Of a stretch of DNA of 64,000 bases, positions 61,706-64,000 are shown in pieces. Source of the DNA: CAZDWZ01 sp964509425 (GTDB lineage: Bacteria; Bdellovibrionota_C; UBA2361; SZUA-149; CAZDWZ01); the NCBI GenBank assembly GCA_964509425.1, contig CAZDWZ010000002.1:310001-374000 (forward strand), in the 5' to 3' direction. Positions within the stretch are counted from its first letter, which is position 1. Each line of letters starts with the position of its first letter. Below the pieces are notes generated by a model that was not told the DNA's origin, ran no database searches, and saw only the letters and a list, made by a program, of their open reading frames with translations. The position numbers and the translations under genes are program-made.

Positions 61706-62245
61706 ATGAGTATTCTTCGAAACTGCCTTATCCTCTTCTTTGTGTGCCTCTTGGCCGGGTGCGGAGGCGATGACGACGATTCGTTTGTCGGCTTTCCTAT
61801 TCAAGTCACAAAAATGGACCTCGGCGATGAAACGCTTCGCGTCGGAGACGGCACGGTGCTCTTTACCGAATTCAGTTTTGATTTTGACGACATATTCTTC
61901 TTTGGTGACCACGTCGCGCTCGCCGTTCGACTTCCCAACGGAGTCGCCTACCGCTCAGGAACCGCTGAGATTGACGGGGCCGGCGGTGATATCCGGGTTA
62001 CGCCCCGGGTTGTGAGCTGCGGCTCCGGCGTTCAATTTTTAGAATTCGACCTTGATGCGGACGCGCTCGACGGCGCCAGCGACCCGGGCGGCGACTCAGA
62101 TGCCCAGCTGAAGCTTACGGTCGATGCGGTATCAAACGTGGGGAACGTCTCTCTCGAAGCTCGAGCGGAACGGGATCGCGTCTTGTTCTCGTGCAGCGAA
62201 GATTTCCTGGCCGATGATTCCGTATTTCTGACGGTCGTTCCGTAG
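61706..62245 (+). CDS. Small lipoprotein, beta-rich
   Basis: About 179 aa. Lipobox LLAGCGGDDDD, then a beta-rich acidic domain (GFPIQVTKMDLGDETLRV, YRSGTAEIDGAGGDIRVTP, VQFLEFDLDADALD). An upstream GTG at 61697 is possible but the ATG gives the best signal start. No family recognised. Likely an outer-membrane or periplasmic lipoprotein. Confidence 0.6.
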   Translation: MSILRNCLILFFVCLLAGCGGDDDDSFVGFPIQVTKMDLGDETLRVGDGTVLFTEFSFDFDDIFFFGDHVALAVRLPNGVAYRSGTAEIDGAGGDIRVTPRVVSCGSGVQFLEFDLDADALDGASDPGGDSDAQLKLTVDAVSNVGNVSLEARAERDRVLFSCSEDFLADDSVFLTVVP

Positions 62246-62328
62246 ATTTCTCAGCGGAGATTCCGGAAAATCTTTGGAGCCGGCGAAGAGTTCAGTCATC
62301 GAAAGGTAGAGCCTCTCTCCGGATATCT

Positions 62329-62886
62329 ATGATGAAACGAATCCGACGCCTTTCGAAAAATGCGAACACCGCCGCGAGGCGAAGTGGATACCGGTTTGCG
62401 TCGCGACTCGTCATCTCCGCCGGAACAGCAGGAGGCGCGGTTCTCGGGTCTTACTTCGGAAAGAAGTTTGGCGAGAAGATGACCAAACGATTCCTCGACA
62501 GCACTTTTGATTTTCTCCCCTTTCCAATGAAAGGCAGTGCCTCGACGTTCATCGCGAAGCGCTGGGGTCCGGAGATCGGACGGCACTTCGGCATGTTCGC
62601 CGGCGCTGCCGCAGGCGGTGCGTTGTCGAAAAAGTTTCTCCTCCGCACAAGCCGCGCTTCGGCCCAGTTCTCGAGCAACACTCCAAGGAAGCTTTCGCGC
62701 GCGGCATCAATAGCCTATTTGACCGCCTCTTCCACAACGTCGCTGATAAGTGCCGCTCTTGGTGAGAAATTTTCGAAATTCTCCGTCAAACGGCCACTCG
62801 CACGTGCCGCCAAACTCCCCGTTCGGAGACCTTCCCTGCCTGCGATGAACCTTCGAATTGGACTGCTCCGAAGCTCGGGGCGCTAG
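62329..62886 (+). CDS. Basic hypothetical protein, 185 aa
   Basis: Starts MMKRIRRLSKNANTAARR; has two Gly/Ala-rich hydrophobic stretches (VISAGTAGGAVLGSYFG about 29-45 and FGMFAGAAAGGALSKKF about 88-104) with a GxxxG-like pattern, otherwise Arg/Ser-rich. It could insert in the membrane through glycine-zipper-like segments. Not recognised; ribosome site is weak, so confidence is moderate. Confidence 0.5.
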   Translation: MMKRIRRLSKNANTAARRSGYRFASRLVISAGTAGGAVLGSYFGKKFGEKMTKRFLDSTFDFLPFPMKGSASTFIAKRWGPEIGRHFGMFAGAAAGGALSKKFLLRTSRASAQFSSNTPRKLSRAASIAYLTASSTTSLISAALGEKFSKFSVKRPLARAAKLPVRRPSLPAMNLRIGLLRSSGR

Positions 62887-62951
62887 CGTTCTGAAGACGG
62901 AGAATCCAGGAACTCCGTGTCTGGAAACTTCGAGGCATGAATACTGGTCGC

Positions 62952-64000
62952 TCAATCCCGAGGCTGCCGTATTCCCAGCCGTTCACCAACATCACGGACA
63001 ACCCCGATGAGCTCCTTCGGGCTATTCAGCTCTTCTTCGTTGACCTTCACAACAAAACTTTGGGCCGGAGTAATTCTCAAGTCCCCTCTTGAAGCAGTAA
63101 CGATACGAGTCACTGTTTCGGGGCTTATTCGAATCTCCGGATGGATCGCGAGATACAATGCGCCCTTCCGCAGCGTCGCCTGCACGATTCCATAGTCCCT
63201 CAGAACTGCGCGGAACATCATCAAATGGATAAGGAGATGCACTTCATTCGGCGGGTTCCCGAAGCGGTCCTCTATCTCTTCGAGCATGTCCACGCCCTGC
63301 TGCTCGTCTGAGATTCCAATCAGACGTTGATACAGCAGGAGCCGCTCGGCGACATCAGGAATGTAGAACTCAGGTATGTGCGCCGGAAACCCGATTCGCA
63401 TTTCCGGATCGATTTCGAGAACTTTGGATTTCTTCCGACGGTCCCCTCTCCGTCTCGCTCTCTCTTCTTCGATCGCTTCTTTGAGAATCCTCGAATAGAG
63501 CTCGAACCCGATTACGTGAATATGCCCGGATTGATCGCGTCCAAGCAGGTTTCCTGCTCCACGAATCTCAAGATCCTGCAGTGCAAGCCGGAATCCAAGT
63601 CCGAGATCATCGAGCGACTGGAGAACCTGGAGCCGCCGCTGCGCATCGCCGGTAAGAGACTGCGGGTCGTTGACGAGCAAGTAGGCATAGGCCTTTCTCG
63701 AACTTCTCCCGACTCGACCTCGAAGTTGATAGAGCTCGGCGAGACCAAATTTGTCGGCATGCCGAATGATGATCGTGTTCGCATTTGGAATATCAAGCCC
63801 TGATTCGACGATAGTTGTCGAAACAAGCACATCGATTTCGCGCTGAATGAAGCGATGCATGACTCCTTCCAGCTCCGACTCTCGCATCTGTCCGTGTCCG
63901 AAACCGATCCTGGCCTCCGGAACGAGCTGGGCGACATGAGCGGCGACACTCGCAATGTTTTCCACTCGATTGTGGATAAAGAATATTTGTCCTGACCGGC
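62952..64000 (-). CDS. mfd: Transcription-repair coupling factor, 3' part
   Basis: C-terminal 350 codons of Mfd, cut by the window edge. Helicase motifs V-VI region: FFIHNRVENIASVAAHV, STTIVESGLDIPNANTIII, LAELYQLRGRVGRSSRKAYAYLL and the TRG/relay part LGFRLALQDLEIRGAGNLLG. The C-terminal regulatory domain FPAHIPEFYIPDVAERLLLY and RFGNPPNE follows. Mfd removes stalled RNA polymerase and recruits UvrA. The usual UvrA-contact domain is outside the window. Confidence 0.96.
   Translation of the reverse strand, partial: RSGQIFFIHNRVENIASVAAHVAQLVPEARIGFGHGQMRESELEGVMHRFIQREIDVLVSTTIVESGLDIPNANTIIIRHADKFGLAELYQLRGRVGRSSRKAYAYLLVNDPQSLTGDAQRRLQVLQSLDDLGLGFRLALQDLEIRGAGNLLGRDQSGHIHVIGFELYSRILKEAIEEERARRRGDRRKKSKVLEIDPEMRIGFPAHIPEFYIPDVAERLLLYQRLIGISDEQQGVDMLEEIEDRFGNPPNEVHLLIHLMMFRAVLRDYGIVQATLRKGALYLAIHPEIRISPETVTRIVTASRGDLRITPAQSFVVKVNEEELNSPKELIGVVRDVGERLGIRQPRD

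Noticed and set aside
1..64000. CRISPR arrays or complete insertion sequences
   Set aside because: No regular short repeats with spacers and no intact transposase gene were seen.

Overview
The window is a stretch of about 64 kb, by eye near 56% GC, from a Gram-negative bacterium. The evidence for an outer membrane is a Wza-type export lipoprotein, a SurA-like chaperone and several lipobox proteins. A CarD-family regulator next to ispD, a PknB-type Ser/Thr kinase, a PEP-CTERM protein and TSP3-repeat secreted proteins suggest a deltaproteobacterial-type lineage (Myxococcota/Bdellovibrionota-like). That placement is an inference; there is no rRNA here. No tRNA, CRISPR array or complete insertion sequence was seen.

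Layout. 1-4.2 kb: purB 5' end, photolyase, OsmC, a small lipoprotein, a HAD hydrolase, and a MauE-like membrane protein behind a CsoR-type copper operator. 4.4-6.1 kb: a 571-aa orphan. 6.2-9.0 kb: an accessory island with two tandem 1.3-kb units. Each unit carries a conserved upstream block, a cloverleaf-like structured leader, a roughly 230-aa unknown gene, an identical 3' hairpin and a palindromic repeat (R), next to an HNH nuclease remnant. 9-19.5 kb: a TSP3 secreted protein, a PPTase, mutM-alkA repair genes, a degenerate receiver protein, a PEP-CTERM protein, folate cyclo-ligase, ispD and a CarD protein with a long histone-H1-like tail. 19.7-31 kb: ABC exporters (one coupled to a HEAT-like exported protein), a Kv-beta-type oxidoreductase, a Ser/Thr kinase, and a run of four exported proteins (cupredoxin-like lipoprotein, two GNA1162-like lipoproteins, TlpA-like thioredoxin).

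31-44.3 kb is an extracellular polysaccharide locus: initiating glycosyl-phosphotransferase, WecG/TagA transferase, GDP-mannose epimerase-like enzyme, Wzz/BY-kinase, Wzy-like polymerase, Wza exporter, GT9, ABC flippase and GT2. 44.4-49.7 kb holds a proline/threonine tandem-repeat membrane protein, a branched-chain amino-acid-type binding protein divergent from a TrmB-like regulator with a perfect palindrome at its start, a second GT2 and a Gly/Arg/His-rich protein. 49.7-64 kb: topA and a HAD phosphatase, a third R repeat, a small cysteine-containing secreted protein, a TPM-domain protein, a possible RNA switch ahead of a 71-aa ORF, a UvrA paralogue lacking its C-terminal zinc module, phosphomannomutase, a SurA-like chaperone, two small hypotheticals and the 3' part of mfd.

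The most unusual signal is the tandem structured-leader island at 6.4-9.0 kb. In both copies the substitutions that preserve pairing do so only on the strand transcribed with the gene.
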